A stretch of DNA of 64,000 nucleotides from Lepas anatifera (taxonomy: Eukaryota; Arthropoda; Thecostraca; Lepadidae). A model generated the notes under the pieces. The model was not told the origin of the DNA. It did no database searches and worked only from the letters and a program-made list of their open reading frames with translations. Location of the stretch: the NCBI GenBank assembly GCA_034440635.1, contig JAOTON010000453.1, forward strand, positions 248,001 to 312,000. The letters run 5' to 3'. The position numbers and the translations under genes are program-made. How positions within the stretch are numbered: the stretch's first letter is position 1; each line of letters starts with the position of its first letter. Shown piece by piece: positions 22,861 to 34,285 of this stretch.

Positions 22861-23734
22861 GGTCATGTCAGGTCAAGGAGCTATTCAGGGTCAAGTGACC
22901 AGACCTCAAAACCTAAAATTACGAGTTTGAAGCGGTGCCCAGGGAACATTAGTAAACCGATCAGTTTGAAATTTCCACGATATAATAAGGTCATTAGGGT
23001 CTACATATCTGCTATTTTGGAATTTTGATATTGGTGACCTAAGGTGGGGTCAATTATTTGGTCACCCCATTATAAGTCTATAATGAAAAAAGAATGGACT
23101 CGTTTTCAGGAAATACTGGATAAATAAGGCTGAAAATATTTAAACTGTCTATTCTTACCACGATCTTGACTATAAAGTTGAGTTTTTGATCATCTGACCT
23201 CTCAAAGGTCATATCAGGTCTCGGGAGCAGAGAGTGATTGTTTTGCCAATAACTTCTTACTGAATTGAGATAAACCTCCCATTCTGCTTGCATTGTGTTT
23301 ATATTGTCACGGGGTGTCGATTGATATGCAACATGACCATACCAGGTCACTCTGTGACCCTGACCTAGGTCGAGGTCAGGTCATTTTGACTATTTGGCCT
23401 AGCAAGGTCATATTATACATCATTCGATTTGCCGAGATGAGAGGAATCCAATGATGCATAAATATTTGCTCTAGCTCCCATAAGGGCAGATCTAGAGAGG
23501 GAAACGTACACTGCTCTGTTGTAAGCCTATGGAGCATTCTTTGACCTATGCTGACCTGAATATTGACCTGACATAAAAAATTACACTTATAAATTCTCTT
23601 CGTCTTGTCAAGTGCTTTTGAACGCTGGTCGTAATTTTCCTTTAGCTTTTGTGGGGAACGAGATACGGAGGGGGCGAAAAACGCCCCCCCAGCGGGGCGC
23701 GTCATGCAAGGGACACCAGCGGGGTGCGTGTTAA

Positions 23735-24891
23735 TCCGCAGTATTCCGCAGCATTTAATTGATAGCGCGTGCAAAACGTTTTTGTCTGCTCTCTGATTGC
23801 AAGCCCATACAGCTCTGCTATGGATAAAATATCCTTGGGGTATCGGATAAGTCTATCTCTGGATGCTTAATCTAATATACAAAATTAACCGATAATCGCT
23901 CATAATCTAAAGCAATTGAAAACATCAAAGAGTATATTGATATTTCGACAACGTGTCTTCGTCAGAAAGAACTTTTTGAATTTAGGAGCCATTGATGGCA
24001 ATGATTCTTAAATACAATTGGAGTTTTAAAGCGAACAGCATGCAGGTACACGTGACAACATTTCTTAACATCTCGCACAGGATAAAGTAGGCCGACCTAA
24101 CCACATATGTTTTACCTAAGCAATATCATCTAAGAACTACAAGCTACAAGAACTACACGCACATAGATGTACAGTGCAACAAATCTATGGATGTAACAGT
24201 GAGTAAAACAATTATCAGCGATGGATGTGGGGTGGTGTGGTGAGTGTTAATGCGTGGCGGTTTGGTCTTCAGTAGTTTAAGTGTATGTGTAGGGTAGTGG
24301 CTGGAGAAGGCGCCACGAGGAGAATTAAAAAAATAGCTCGTACAGTTGCTCTTCGTCTTGTCAAGAGCTTCCGAACTCCGTCAGTAATTCTGTTGTAGCT
24401 TTTTTAGGAAACGAGATAAAATGTGGGCGAAATGCCCCCCCCCGCCGGGTGTGTCATACCAGGGACACCAGTGGGGCGCGTGCTAATTCACATTTGAAGT
24501 TGGTTGAACTGTCCTATTCTTTTTAACGATGGTAGATGTTTTTCCAATGGTGCATGTAATTCAATAACCAAAACAAGAATTTGCAAATTGCAATCCACAC
24601 CTCGCCATTATAATTCGGTTTCAAACAAGGAGGTGAAAGTAAGAAAATAATTGCGTCCCACCTACATTCTGCACGCTATCCTCTAGAGACGACATGTTTT
24701 TGAGCACATTATCAAGTCAAGCGTATACTTTTTTCAGAACCTTGTTTTTTGCTAACCCTGTTGATATTTTTCCAAGCAACGACAGTGAAAACAAGTGTAG
24801 TCTTACCACAGGCATGTGCCATTTTCTGTGAACCATTTTCCAATGCTGGACGTGGACTTTGCTGGACCTGATTATATCCTATCTGGGAAGT
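23735..24891. other. Mostly unrecognised; one TTAA-element end fragment
   Basis: A fragment at about 24345-24486 (cttcgtcttgtcaag ... gtgtgtcataccagggacaccagtggggcgcgtgctaa) is a decayed copy of the outer-family right end with TTAA changed to CTAA. The remainder shows no gene. The last ~200 bp would be the promoter/5' UTR of the PAN-domain gene. Confidence 0.5.
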
Positions 24892-26417
24892 ATGGCAAAC
24901 CATGTATTTTCTGCAATATTCTCACTCTTTCTTATTTTTCAAACCATTTTTCCCCGGACTGCCTTCTGCAAGTATGCCTCCGCCGATCATAGGCTGGGAA
25001 AGAGACTTGTCGAACAGTCGCCTCTCGAGGAGCACCTGGTAACCAGTGCCTTGCGCTGCCTGAACCTATGCACCGCCGTCCGCTCATGCCAAGCCTTCAA
25101 CTTTGGCGCCATCTCCGGCAACGTCAGCTGCCAGCTCTTTAAAGAGCAGGCGTGCGCAGGTTACGAGCTGATCAGTGACGTAGATGTCGATTACTATGAT
25201 GTGACCGAGGGCCCAAACCAAAGATCTGAGGTGAGCACAGGCTACTGGGAGGACGCCAGCTGCAGAGAGGATGGCTACTGCGCTACATCGTGTACGGCTC
25301 GCGCTCTGGGTGACTTCTGCACGTCTAACCTGCACTGTAACAGTGCGAACCGCACGGTGGCCCCGCCTTTAGCCGGCGTCTGCGTTAACTCTACTTGCAA
25401 AGCAAAGGACGCCTTTTGGGAGGTTTATCCCGGATTATTGTTGCCTAAGCAGATCGCCTGGGAGCTGGACCTCATATTCTTTCAAAGGAAACGCATACAA
25501 AATGGAAAGTGTTCGTTGAGTATTGACGTAAAGATGGGGCCGCGTGCTGTGATCCACTTCTGGGTGCACGACGGAAAGCTTCTTCCAGGAGACGCAGTTA
25601 TTTTCCAAATAAAACTTGACAAGTCAACTCTCTTGTACAAAAAGATGCGCCTAAAGCTGTGATCCTCACTGAAGCTAACACAACTGGAATGATTGGAGAC
25701 GGTATATTGTCCCGCCTGCACCTCTCTTGGTGCGGAGGATTCATGCAGTTGGGACCAGAGAGGGATCATTCACTCCTTTCCGCCCAGTCACCCGTCACCC
25801 GCAGGCTTGACTTCTTGAGATCGAGAGGAAAGAAGAGCCAATCCTGGCTCCGCATTCTGTCTGGTGGTGTTGCTGATCAGTGGCTGTTTGAACGTGCTGG
25901 AACAGGGGCCGACCCGGTCATGACCATCTTCGCTTACGAGGCGGTTTTCATGCACATCACCTCGACAACTGTCATCAACCTCAAGTTCGACTGCAGAGCG
26001 CACGGCGAACTTGAAATATTTCTCGATAACTACCACTCCCGTGTCAGGATTGCTATTTGCATAGGCTGCAATTCGAACTCTGCATCGCTCGTCGCTTACA
26101 TTGATAAGTTCAGTACTGCTAGAAGCCCCACCAGCAAACAAAACACAGGTGCTATGCTGCGCCAGTCCACCTTCAACACCTTCAGCGTCTACTACAGAAA
26201 CAACTCTGTGGCCATCTTGAGGAACGAAGACGCGGCCCCGATGTATACAGCTTCTGGAATGCATTCCATCGGTACTATCGACACCATAGGCTTTGGAGGC
26301 TGCTGCACCACCAAGCACATCCGTGCGGCGCGCTACGACCCACGCTGGAGAACCGACACGTGGCGCACCGAGGGCGTCGGGTTCATGGCCAACACACCTG
26401 CGGGCAAACTGGACTAG
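24892..26417 (+). CDS. Secreted PAN/apple-domain protein with FAMeT-like C-terminal region (intronless, one frameshift)
   Basis: Two overlapping frames read as one protein of about 508 residues. The first runs from ATG 24892 to a stop at 25660; the second continues to TAG 26417. The join fits a one-base indel in the AAAAA run at 25639-25643: upstream ...DKSTLLYKK and downstream DAPKAVILTEAN... read naturally together. The N-terminus is a hydrophobic signal (SAIFSLFLIFQTIF). A PAN/apple-like module follows with CLNLC, CQAFNFG and CQLFKEQ, then a second Cys-rich stretch (ASCREDGYCATSC). The C-terminal ~300 residues contain two beta-rich segments (WELDLIFF...HFWVHDG; TIFAYEAVFM...NTFSVYYRNNSVAIL...IDTIGFGG) resembling the farnesoic-acid O-methyltransferase-like (FAMeT) domain; this assignment is tentative. 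An in-frame ATG rather than the upstream TTG was chosen as start. The indel could be a sequencing error or a real lesion. Confidence 0.7.
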
Positions 26418-26765
26418 ACTGATGAAGCATCTCCCTCGATGGTAGCTCCAGTTGCTGAAGAATAGCTGGGACGATGCCAGCGATACAGGAATGAGGATCT
26501 GGAGTCCGCACTGGGAGATAACAACACCTTAGTACTGAGTTGGAACTACACTTTGGCTCGAACTTGAGATTATGAGCTGCGCAAGCCATAGCGTTTTCTA
26601 TTATGTTTGCGTCTCCGCTGCATTTCCAGCTTTTGACGATTAGTGCATATAAAGCTGTGTGTCCTTATCTATCACAAACTTCGCTAGACATTACAAACCA
26701 TCGGCATATTTGAGGAGCTGCAAAGAGAAAACTTGAAGCTCATTACGATATGCAAGTGGCGCGGA
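26418..26765. other. 3' flank of the PAN-domain gene
   Basis: Probable 3' UTR followed by unique sequence; no canonical AATAAA is obvious. Confidence 0.35.
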
Positions 26766-27830
26766 TTAACCCTTGCCCCAGTGACGGGTACGAGCCACCT
26801 TCGCCCTGGTGGGGGGCTAAAAAAGACCCCCACGATCTCAAAAACTAAGAGAGCTAGAAAAAACGCAAAACGGCAATCGAAGGCTCTTCAAAAATTCTAT
26901 CGAAAATACTTAAGTCATTTTTCTCGCTAGGTCAAAATCAAGGTCACCAGAGGTCAAAATAGGTCAAAATCGCTAATATGAGGCTTACTACGAAAACCTC
27001 ATATATTTCAGAAACTATGATAGCTAGAAACATTTTTTGGATACCATTCGAAAGCTTGTAAGTTGCAATTTCATTAATGCCAATAATTTGTGGGTCAGGT
27101 CAAAGCCTAGGGAGCTGCAGGTCACTGAATATTGGGAATGTTCTTGGGAATGTCCATAGCCACCCATGCATAAGGGCGTTTCCTTTTTCGCTAATAGCTT
27201 CCAAACAAAGCAAGATGTAGCCACAGTTGATGCTTCATTGCAATCCTCTCGTCAATACGAATTGAATGATATATGATATTGCTATGCCAGGTCAAATTTA
27301 AAATTTGACCTGACACAGGCCAACGGTCTGACCCAACTTGACCTGGTATAGTCATGATGTATATCATTTGAATTTCAGTGACCATACAAACACTTTGGTG
27401 ACAAAATAAAAGTTCTATCTTTGTTTATTCAAAATGTATAGAGCAAACACCAAAATATGTTTATTTGACTTAAGGTGACCTTTCAAAAGTCACAAGTCAA
27501 AATTTCTAGCATCAACTTTAGAAATGGGCTGAGAGCAAGTCGTAACCGATGTTTGAAGTTGATTCCATCCATACTTACTGTGAAAAGCTCAATTCGTGAT
27601 TTTCCCCCATGCATTTGCAATGGGGAGGTCATGCTCTGTACACGACCTTAGGTCACCGATATAAATCCCGGAATAAATGTTGTAGCTCCTGGTGGACCCA
27701 ATATTTGGTATGAGTTTCAACTTGATCGATTAACCAGGGGTCGAAAAACCTAAAATTTTGGCATTCTAAATGGTGACAGCCCAAGGTGGGCAAGGTGTCA
27801 AAAATTACCCGACATGTTTCTTCCAGACCA
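26766..27830. mobile_element. TTAA element, left end intact, right end lost
   Basis: TTAACCCTTGCCCCAGTGACG at 26766 and the following gccaccttcgccctggtgggggg parallel the start of the copy at 62485. The body follows the family (tttccaatggag, gtcaccgatat, ccggaata, ttgatcgatta) to about 27830 with many AGGTCA/TGACCT words, but no TTAA-closing right terminus is present. Confidence 0.7.
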
Positions 27831-28249
27831 ATAACGGAGCAAACCACCAACATTGGCAATTGTAATTTGAGCTCGCCATGTTTCTCAACAACTAGAATGG
27901 TACAGGAGTATCGTTTGGTAGTCTACTAACGCAAAACGTGCCACACATTGCAGCCTGGGCTGGTGACACATTTATGGTTTGACGTTTTCATTGGTGACAC
28001 ACTGGACACTTCTTTGGCCCCTGCGATTAACCCTCCTTTTAGTTGCAGTCTTAAGCATTTTTTATGTATAGGTATAGATATATATTGAGGTCTCCATCAG
28101 ATATGGCTTTTCAGCCCTAAATTACAAGGTTACAGCACACATAGGGGAGCACATACTTTCGTAAACCACACAATACTTTACAGAACATGGCCGTTGTAGA
28201 TATCAATTTTAAAGAAATGCGCTAGTTCATTTTAAGCCTATCCTCTTTC
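27831..28249. other. No gene; likely 3' untranslated part of the adjacent LINE
   Basis: AT-rich sequence just downstream (minus strand) of the LINE ORF. It may be its 3' UTR, but no tail is defined. Confidence 0.3.
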
Positions 28250-28800
28250 CTAAATGCCCACCATACATATATTTAGCTCACTGTTCCATGCTTCTACCCC
28301 TCTGAAGCGAAAACTAGGCTTGGCTTGCTCCGTTCGCACCCTTGGGAGTTCTAGCATATCACGGTCAGTCTCGCGTGTACTCCGGCTAGAGATTTCGGAG
28401 CGACGCGAAACTGACCGCGACAGTGCACTTCCAGAGTCGTCGGAGAGCAGTCTCTTAATAACTTTTATGTCCTGTTTTTTTAGCAAATCGGGAAACGTCG
28501 GCCAGCACAAGGATTGCAGGGCTGGGGTCACGTGCTCTCGCCTGCTCAGTCCCTTTACGGTGTGTGCGCCAAAATTTAAAACTTTCTGGATGCGATGTTT
28601 TTGAGTGGCATTGCATCCTCCCCATACAGTCAAATGAACGTGGTGGTGAAGATTATGCATACCACATCTCAGAAATATTTGATAAGAGTGAATTACTTCG
28701 GCATCCACGTGAACAACTATTGCCGATAGACTGCGTGCCGTGATTGACAATAAATATGTTCCATGATCTCAAAATATGTGTTAAACACGTGAAATAAAAG
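28250..28800 (-). pseudogene. CR1-like LINE, RT C-terminal fragment
   Basis: The minus-strand frame 28750-28250 (166 codons) reads VWGGCNATQKHRIQKVLNFGA, then HVTPALQSLCWPTFPDLL, VIKRLL, and LELPRVRTEQAKPSFRFRGVEAWN. This is the signature of the C-terminus of CR1/Jockey-type LINE reverse transcriptases (RIQ(K)xxN..AR, LxWP, FxxxGxxxWN). The polymerase domain is missing, so this is a truncated relic. The reading frame itself is uninterrupted. Confidence 0.75.
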
Positions 28801-29755
28801 AAATACAGAAATTGCTCATTCGCCATCACTTTTTTGGACCGTTTGGGTAGCAAAAGGGGTCACAAGGACGCTGAAATATGGGGTCACAAGTAGGGCGTTA
28901 ATCTACACTGACACCATATCACGGCATCAATCCATGTGCACCAGGAGCGTAGCCAGGATTTATATCAGGGGGCGCCAAAGGGGACCTGCGATAGCATCAA
29001 AAGGGCCCCAAAAATGATGAGTGAGCACAAGAGACGTTGAGCGATGAGACGGCGACTGTGAAGATGAAGGTAGTTAACCACACCAATTTGTTCACGTCAA
29101 ATAATCTAAAAACGGTCCCTTTAAACCAGAGCACTTATGAAATAACTAACCTACGCCATGACAAGACTTTTGTGTACCTGCTACATTGCTTTAAAAGTAG
29201 ATCATGCTCAAAAAGCAAAAAGAGTACTCAAGTATTTCTTCTTCTTCGGGAGAGACTTCTTTCAGAGGCAGATCGATTTCGGAGCTCTGCACCGAATTTC
29301 GGGCCCTGCACCTGGTGCGTAGAAATGTGTTCATTTGCCTATCTCCTCGAATCATGGATGCATGATAGGTATAGCGAAAACACAGCGATTATTCTGAAAA
29401 TCAGAACATTCTGAAATGCATGGCCTTGGCTCACAATATGACGAAGAACTTCTCTAATCAATCCCTTTCACGAAGATTCTGAGGAATAGCTTTGTCCGAA
29501 TTTATAATTACTGTATTTTTGCTAAATTATGCATCTATAATTGCAGGACATAGACCATTTATCAAGTTTTCTACGAACTTTTTTCACCTTCAAAGGGGTT
29601 CCCTCTACAAAAACACTTAAAATATAAATTACTGGCGGATAAAGAGAGCTGATCATTAAGGGCCCAGCTGGTCAGACGCGATCCTGTTGGCTCTAAAGAG
29701 CCTCATGGTCACAGCTGGCGGATAGCTCATACAAATTCATCACGAAACTATATCA
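28801..29755. other. hAT-like element end, otherwise unrecognised
   Basis: ccaggagcgtagccaggattt at 28940-28960, followed by a run of G/C and ggggcgccaaagggg, resembles the CAGNGGCGTAGCCAGGA end of hAT elements. No matching partner end was found. A 125-codon plus frame at 29037-29414 has no recognisable domain. Confidence 0.4.
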
Positions 29756-30604
29756 GTCAGTTGTTGGCTCAGGTCAATATTGAGGTCATAACAGGTCAAA
29801 GGAGGTGACATGTTAGAGAAAAGTTTCTGGGCTCTAGCGTCTGACAGAATTTTAGGCACCATTCGGTTCCTCTCGTTACGGCAAATCGAATGATTCCCAT
29901 CATATATTCTAAAATAAAATATGACTTTACTAGCCCAAACACAAAAATGGCCTGACCTGACGTCAGGTCTAGGTCACTGTCTGATCTAGCATAGTCATTA
30001 TGCATATCAATTGACTCGCAAAAGCAATCAAAACCTAGTGCTATCAAAATAAAGGTTGTATCGTCATTTCCTGCAAAGCTATTGACCACCTCTCAAAACC
30101 TGCTTAAGTAGCCCCAGATGACCTCTCAGAAGTCACAGGTCAAAAATTGCAACAGGAACCTGGAAAGGGGCCCAGGATACATTTGTAGAACGTGAAGGTA
30201 TTCTCAGCTGTATCTACACATATACAGCCCAATCAATTCCTATTTGCTCCATGCAATTTCCAATGGAGATGTCATGATCCGAATCTGACCTGAGGTCATC
30301 GATATAACAATACCGGAATATTTTTGTAGAGCTCTGTGGGCCCCATTATGTGGGATAAGTTTCAATCTGATAGATTCACCCATTTCTTACTTATGCCACC
30401 TTAAACATTTTTTGGAGGTGAGGTCACTTGTCCTGCACTGGTGACCCGACCTGAGATGACCTGATCTTAAGACTTTGGGAACGGTTGCAAAATTTATCAA
30501 GGATAAGGTGTACCAAGTACGGTGGCGCTTCGCGCCGCCCTTTTTCGTGCCGCCGGAAAAAACAGAGGGGGCTTTCAAACACCTCCATCGGGGCGGGGGT
30601 TAGG
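29756..30604. repeat. AGGTCA-rich TTAA-element fragment with right terminus
   Basis: The body matches the family (ggtcaatattgaggtcataacaggtcaaagg; tgacctgacgtcaggtctaggtca) and runs to the terminal gggggctttcaaacacctccatcggggcgggggTTAG, where the closing TTAA is mutated to TTAG (about 30600-30603). The left end is missing. Confidence 0.75.
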
Positions 30605-31242
30605 AAGTTAGTGTTCATTTGTTTCCTACAAAGGGCACGGCGGAGCGGACTATCTAATGGACGGGAATTCCCCTGTTTCCTCTTACCTCACCAGACAAGG
30701 TGATCAGAAAACAACGGGAAGACTGCGGGATTTCCCCGCCTGGACCCAGTTTCCGGTCACCTGGAGCACGAGCTCCTGCTCCTGCTCCAGCTGTGGCGGC
30801 AGCGCCGGCACAGCCGTGGGAGGCTCATCGGCATATCGCCCCGGCCATTTGGTATTTATGTGTACTGCTACTATGCGGGTCCTTACCAGAAGAGACATTG
30901 CACCACAAAAGCAACAAATAACACAAATGACATCATTATCTCCCGGATTTGTACCAAGATTGGCGCGGTGGCTTTTATGGTCCGTAGAAACAAGGAAGTT
31001 GTTACTTCCATCAGTGACAGGGTCACCGACTGGTGGCATTAGGCAAATTGTGAAGTTACCGTGAGCTTCTACTGTTTTTTTATTGATATAGCAGGATTCA
31101 ACGGAATCAGCATATATATTTTACATATCGCTAGAACGGCAATAATTCATAGTCTCAGACTTTGAAGTCTGCGGTTTGGTAAAATTCGATGTTCGTATTT
31201 GAGGGTCATATTGTCGTTTGAATTTAAGAATAAGTAAGATTT
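30605..31242. other. GC-rich segment with possible coding exon on the minus strand
   Basis: The minus-strand frame 31039-30704 contains NTKWPGRYADEPPTAVPALP followed by PQLEQEQELVLQ and then CAG|GTGACC, which looks like an exon end with donor. Local GC content is far above its surroundings. The family is not recognised, and it may be one exon of a gene whose other parts are not seen. Simple codon-biased noise cannot be excluded. Confidence 0.25.
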
Positions 31243-32271
31243 CCCGCGCCCCACCGGGGGTCCGGCGCCACCTTCGCCCCACCGGGGGCCATCGATGGCC
31301 CCCCCTCTAACTCCGAAAATATGGGCGTTAGCGCAAATCTGCAAAGTGCAATAGAAAGCTCGCGTGAATTCAGTAAGAAATTACTTCGCATGTTTTAGTG
31401 CTCAGGTCAATGGTTTGACCTCCAGAGGTCAAATTAGGTCAAGATCGGCTATTTTCACTCAAATATACAATGATTAAGCAAACTGGGCATAACTCTTATG
31501 TCATTAGAGCTATTGAGGCCTGGTAAAGTACATTTGATAGCAAATTGCCAGTAGTTTTTCCGCTATGTGGAATGTAAAGACCTCCCGCCATTGGTTTGAC
31601 CGCCAGAGGTCACCTCGTGACCTAATATGACCTGAGGTCACGAAAGGTCAAAAAGTGATCTTGCCGTATATCAAATGAAAGCCAGTGACAAGACAAACAC
31701 GATGGTGTTTGTTTCAGCGCTCTAGCTCAATTAGGTCAAAAGTTATTGTCAAAATACTGTTTTTGACCTCTGTGACCTTGGATGACCTTGGAAAAGTCAA
31801 AGGGCAAATATGACCCCTGGGATCCGTGAAAGGGTGTCCATAAACGTTGTTCTGAGCAGTCTGAGTATTTTCAATCATTTTTATGGCTTTTATATCATGA
31901 AATAGCTTTTCCCCATGCTTTTCCAATGGGAGAGGTCGCCTCGTGACCTGACCTCAGGGCACGAAATCGAAAAATCCCGGATATACACCTTGTAGACCCT
32001 GGAGGGGTTATGAAGTGTAGGAAGTTTCAAATCGATCGACTTTGAAATGTAGCTCTTACAGAGCTCTAAAGGTGAAGTGAGGTGACCTTGGTTGACCTCG
32101 TCTGGTGACCTGACCTTTGGGTGACCCGGGGTAAAAAATTTCAGGGATGATGGGAAAATGATGCAGTGAGAGGTAGACCCCTCAACCGCGGTGCTGCGCC
32201 TCGTCGTTTTTCTGCTTTCCCGGAAAAACCTTAGGGGGGCTATCGATGGCCCCCGGTGGGGCGAGGGTTAA
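31243..32271. mobile_element. TTAA element copy 3 (ATCGAT-palindrome type)
   Basis: Starts CCCGCGCCCCACCGGGGGTCC at 31243 and ends GGGGCGAGGGTTAA at 32271, nearly identical to 14926-15956 in the same orientation. The right TTAA (32268-32271) is intact, but the left flank reads ATTT, so the left target copy has decayed. The GGCCATCGATGGCC palindrome is near the left end; at the right it reads GCTATCGATGGC. Confidence 0.88.
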
Positions 32272-32707
32272 AAAATAAAACAATAAAGGCATATCGAAAC
32301 ACAGAACACACAATTAGAGATTGGTCCCTTTGTAGGCATTGAGTGAAGGCTACTAATTCTAAGATTCTGAGACTTCTTGTCATTTTCACGTGTTTCGAAA
32401 TTTTGCCCAGGTGACGGCGGGTCACGTGACCTATCGCGACACTAGTACATTGAAAACTGCATTTTTGACCAGATGGAAATTCAGCTCGATTAATTTTCTT
32501 TTGATACTTAAAATATACCTATGCTCAATTCAGAAATAGGTCGAATAAGCATTATTTATTATTGCCATCGAAGTTTTAGGTAAACTATAGACTCTTACGC
32601 AACTAGGGCGCCCTATTTTGCCCGGATCATCGCTTAATCAAGTTTTCTTTGTTTAATTCTGAACATCTAGCCATCTAGAGCTTAAACATAGGAGCTCCGT
32701 AATGCGT
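32272..32707. other. No gene recognised
   Basis: AT-rich sequence between the TTAA element and the tRNA-like stretch; nothing recognisable. Confidence 0.4.
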
Positions 32708-32781
32708 TGAGGAGTAAGCTCAGACTAGCGCTACAGGTTTGGAATTTACGTCACATAGAGATGCCAGGTTCGAGCCCAGGC
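32708..32781 (+). repeat. tRNA-like SINE head remnant
   Basis: Contains an A-box-like taagctcagactagcg and a perfect B box GGTTCGAGCCC (near 32768-32778). The flank continues beyond the transposon at 36868 (gtttggactt), so the transposon inserted just 3' of this sequence. Acceptor-stem pairing is poor, so this is not called a tRNA gene. Confidence 0.45.
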
Positions 32782-34285
32782 AGAGGCAGTAGACCTGTTC
32801 ATATTAGACCTTTGTCTTCAAAAGTGTTCAAACTGATACTTTTCCCGTTCTCCAAGGTCTCAATGAACGGAATATAGCCTTTATTTTGCTCTTGGGCCTT
32901 TGATATGCCTGCCTCAAAAGCCATATAGTTTTTTGTTGAAGTTTTTTAAAAACACTGCTAAATTCGGGATATCTGATCATTGTTTGAATTATACCTTCCT
33001 AGAGGATGATGCTATAGCGTAAAAAATGCTGCCAAATGAAAGCTAATGCATCTTTTCTCATTCTACCCAAGTCTTAATTTTTTCTGTTGGGTCATCTCAG
33101 GTTACGGAGATATTTAAGGTCACGTGACCCGACCTCAAAACCCGAAATAACGAGTTTGATGCGGTGCCAAGGGATTAAGTGTCAACCGATTAGTTTGAAA
33201 TTGCTTCAGCAGCACGCAGACATCATGGGCTACACATCTGCACATAATAATAATCTTTTTTGCCTAAGTTGGGGTCAATTTTGAGGTCACCCCATTATAA
33301 GGATATGAATAAAAATGCAACAGGCCGGTTTTAAAGCCAAATATGGCATGATAAGTTCTTACTGCTTCTGCCGTATAGTCTTGATACGTGTATGGCTCTC
33401 AAGTTGATATTTTAAGCGTTTGACCTTTCAGAGGTCATCTAAGGTCACCTCGAGGTAATATATTCAAAGGGCAATAACTCATCACCAAATTGAGATAGAG
33501 CGGCCCTTTTTATTTCATACTGCGCTTGTCTTGTCACAGGGATTTGATTGAAATAACATATGACCATACCAGGTCACGGTGTAAGCTTGACTAAGGTCAA
33601 GGTCAGGTCATTTTTACTAATTGACATTTGAAAGTCATTTTATGCAGTATTCGATTCGCCACGACGAGGGGACTTCAATTATACCAAAATATATTTTCTA
33701 GCTTCATTCAGTCAGAATGTATCGGGGGAAAACTAAAAATACCCATTTTAAGCCTTTTTAGCAGTCTGTGACCTCTGTTGACCTCAATATTGACCTGAAC
33801 CAGAAATTTCTCTCCGCCATGTCAACACGGTTCGTATGCCACGCAGTCATGCAATGTTTTCACACAATTTTGTAGAAAGGGGTGGGTAAGGCTCAGAGAG
33901 CGCACTTTGCCCCTCAAAAGGCGATCTTTATCACCCAAGGCCGCTTAGTGGGCTTGCAGACTTAGTGTAAACTCATTTTTTAGAGGTGCCCCCGCCCCCT
34001 TGAACCCGTCTCTGATCCACGTTAAACTTACTAAAGGTAAAGACAATGGTACAATCAGCCATTCATATATTTGATTTCTTTCTACTTGACACGTCAATGG
34101 TGTACATTAGCTATACATGAATCTTTGCACATTCACTATTAGGTGTGTGTCTTTAGATGGGACACGACAAAAATGACATAGAAGTATGATAACACTACTA
34201 ACACCATCATTGTATAAGAAACTGTCACATAGGATGACACTCAACCATGTATTGTTACTTGTTCAATGTAGCTTTACGGTAACTG

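Larger units (their letters stand above)
21806..23734. mobile_element. TTAA-type element (outer family), inverted copy, interrupted by a nested element
   Basis: This is the reverse complement of 14268-16309. Its right end, ccagcggggtgcgtgTTAA, closes at 23731-23734; the left end, taacacgcaccccgctgggg, begins after GTAA at 21806-21809, a degraded TTAA. The second internal terminal motif (ggggcgcgtcatgcaaggga) is also conserved. Removing the nested element at 21955-22860 leaves about 1.03 kb. The body is AGGTCA-rich and non-coding. Confidence 0.85.
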
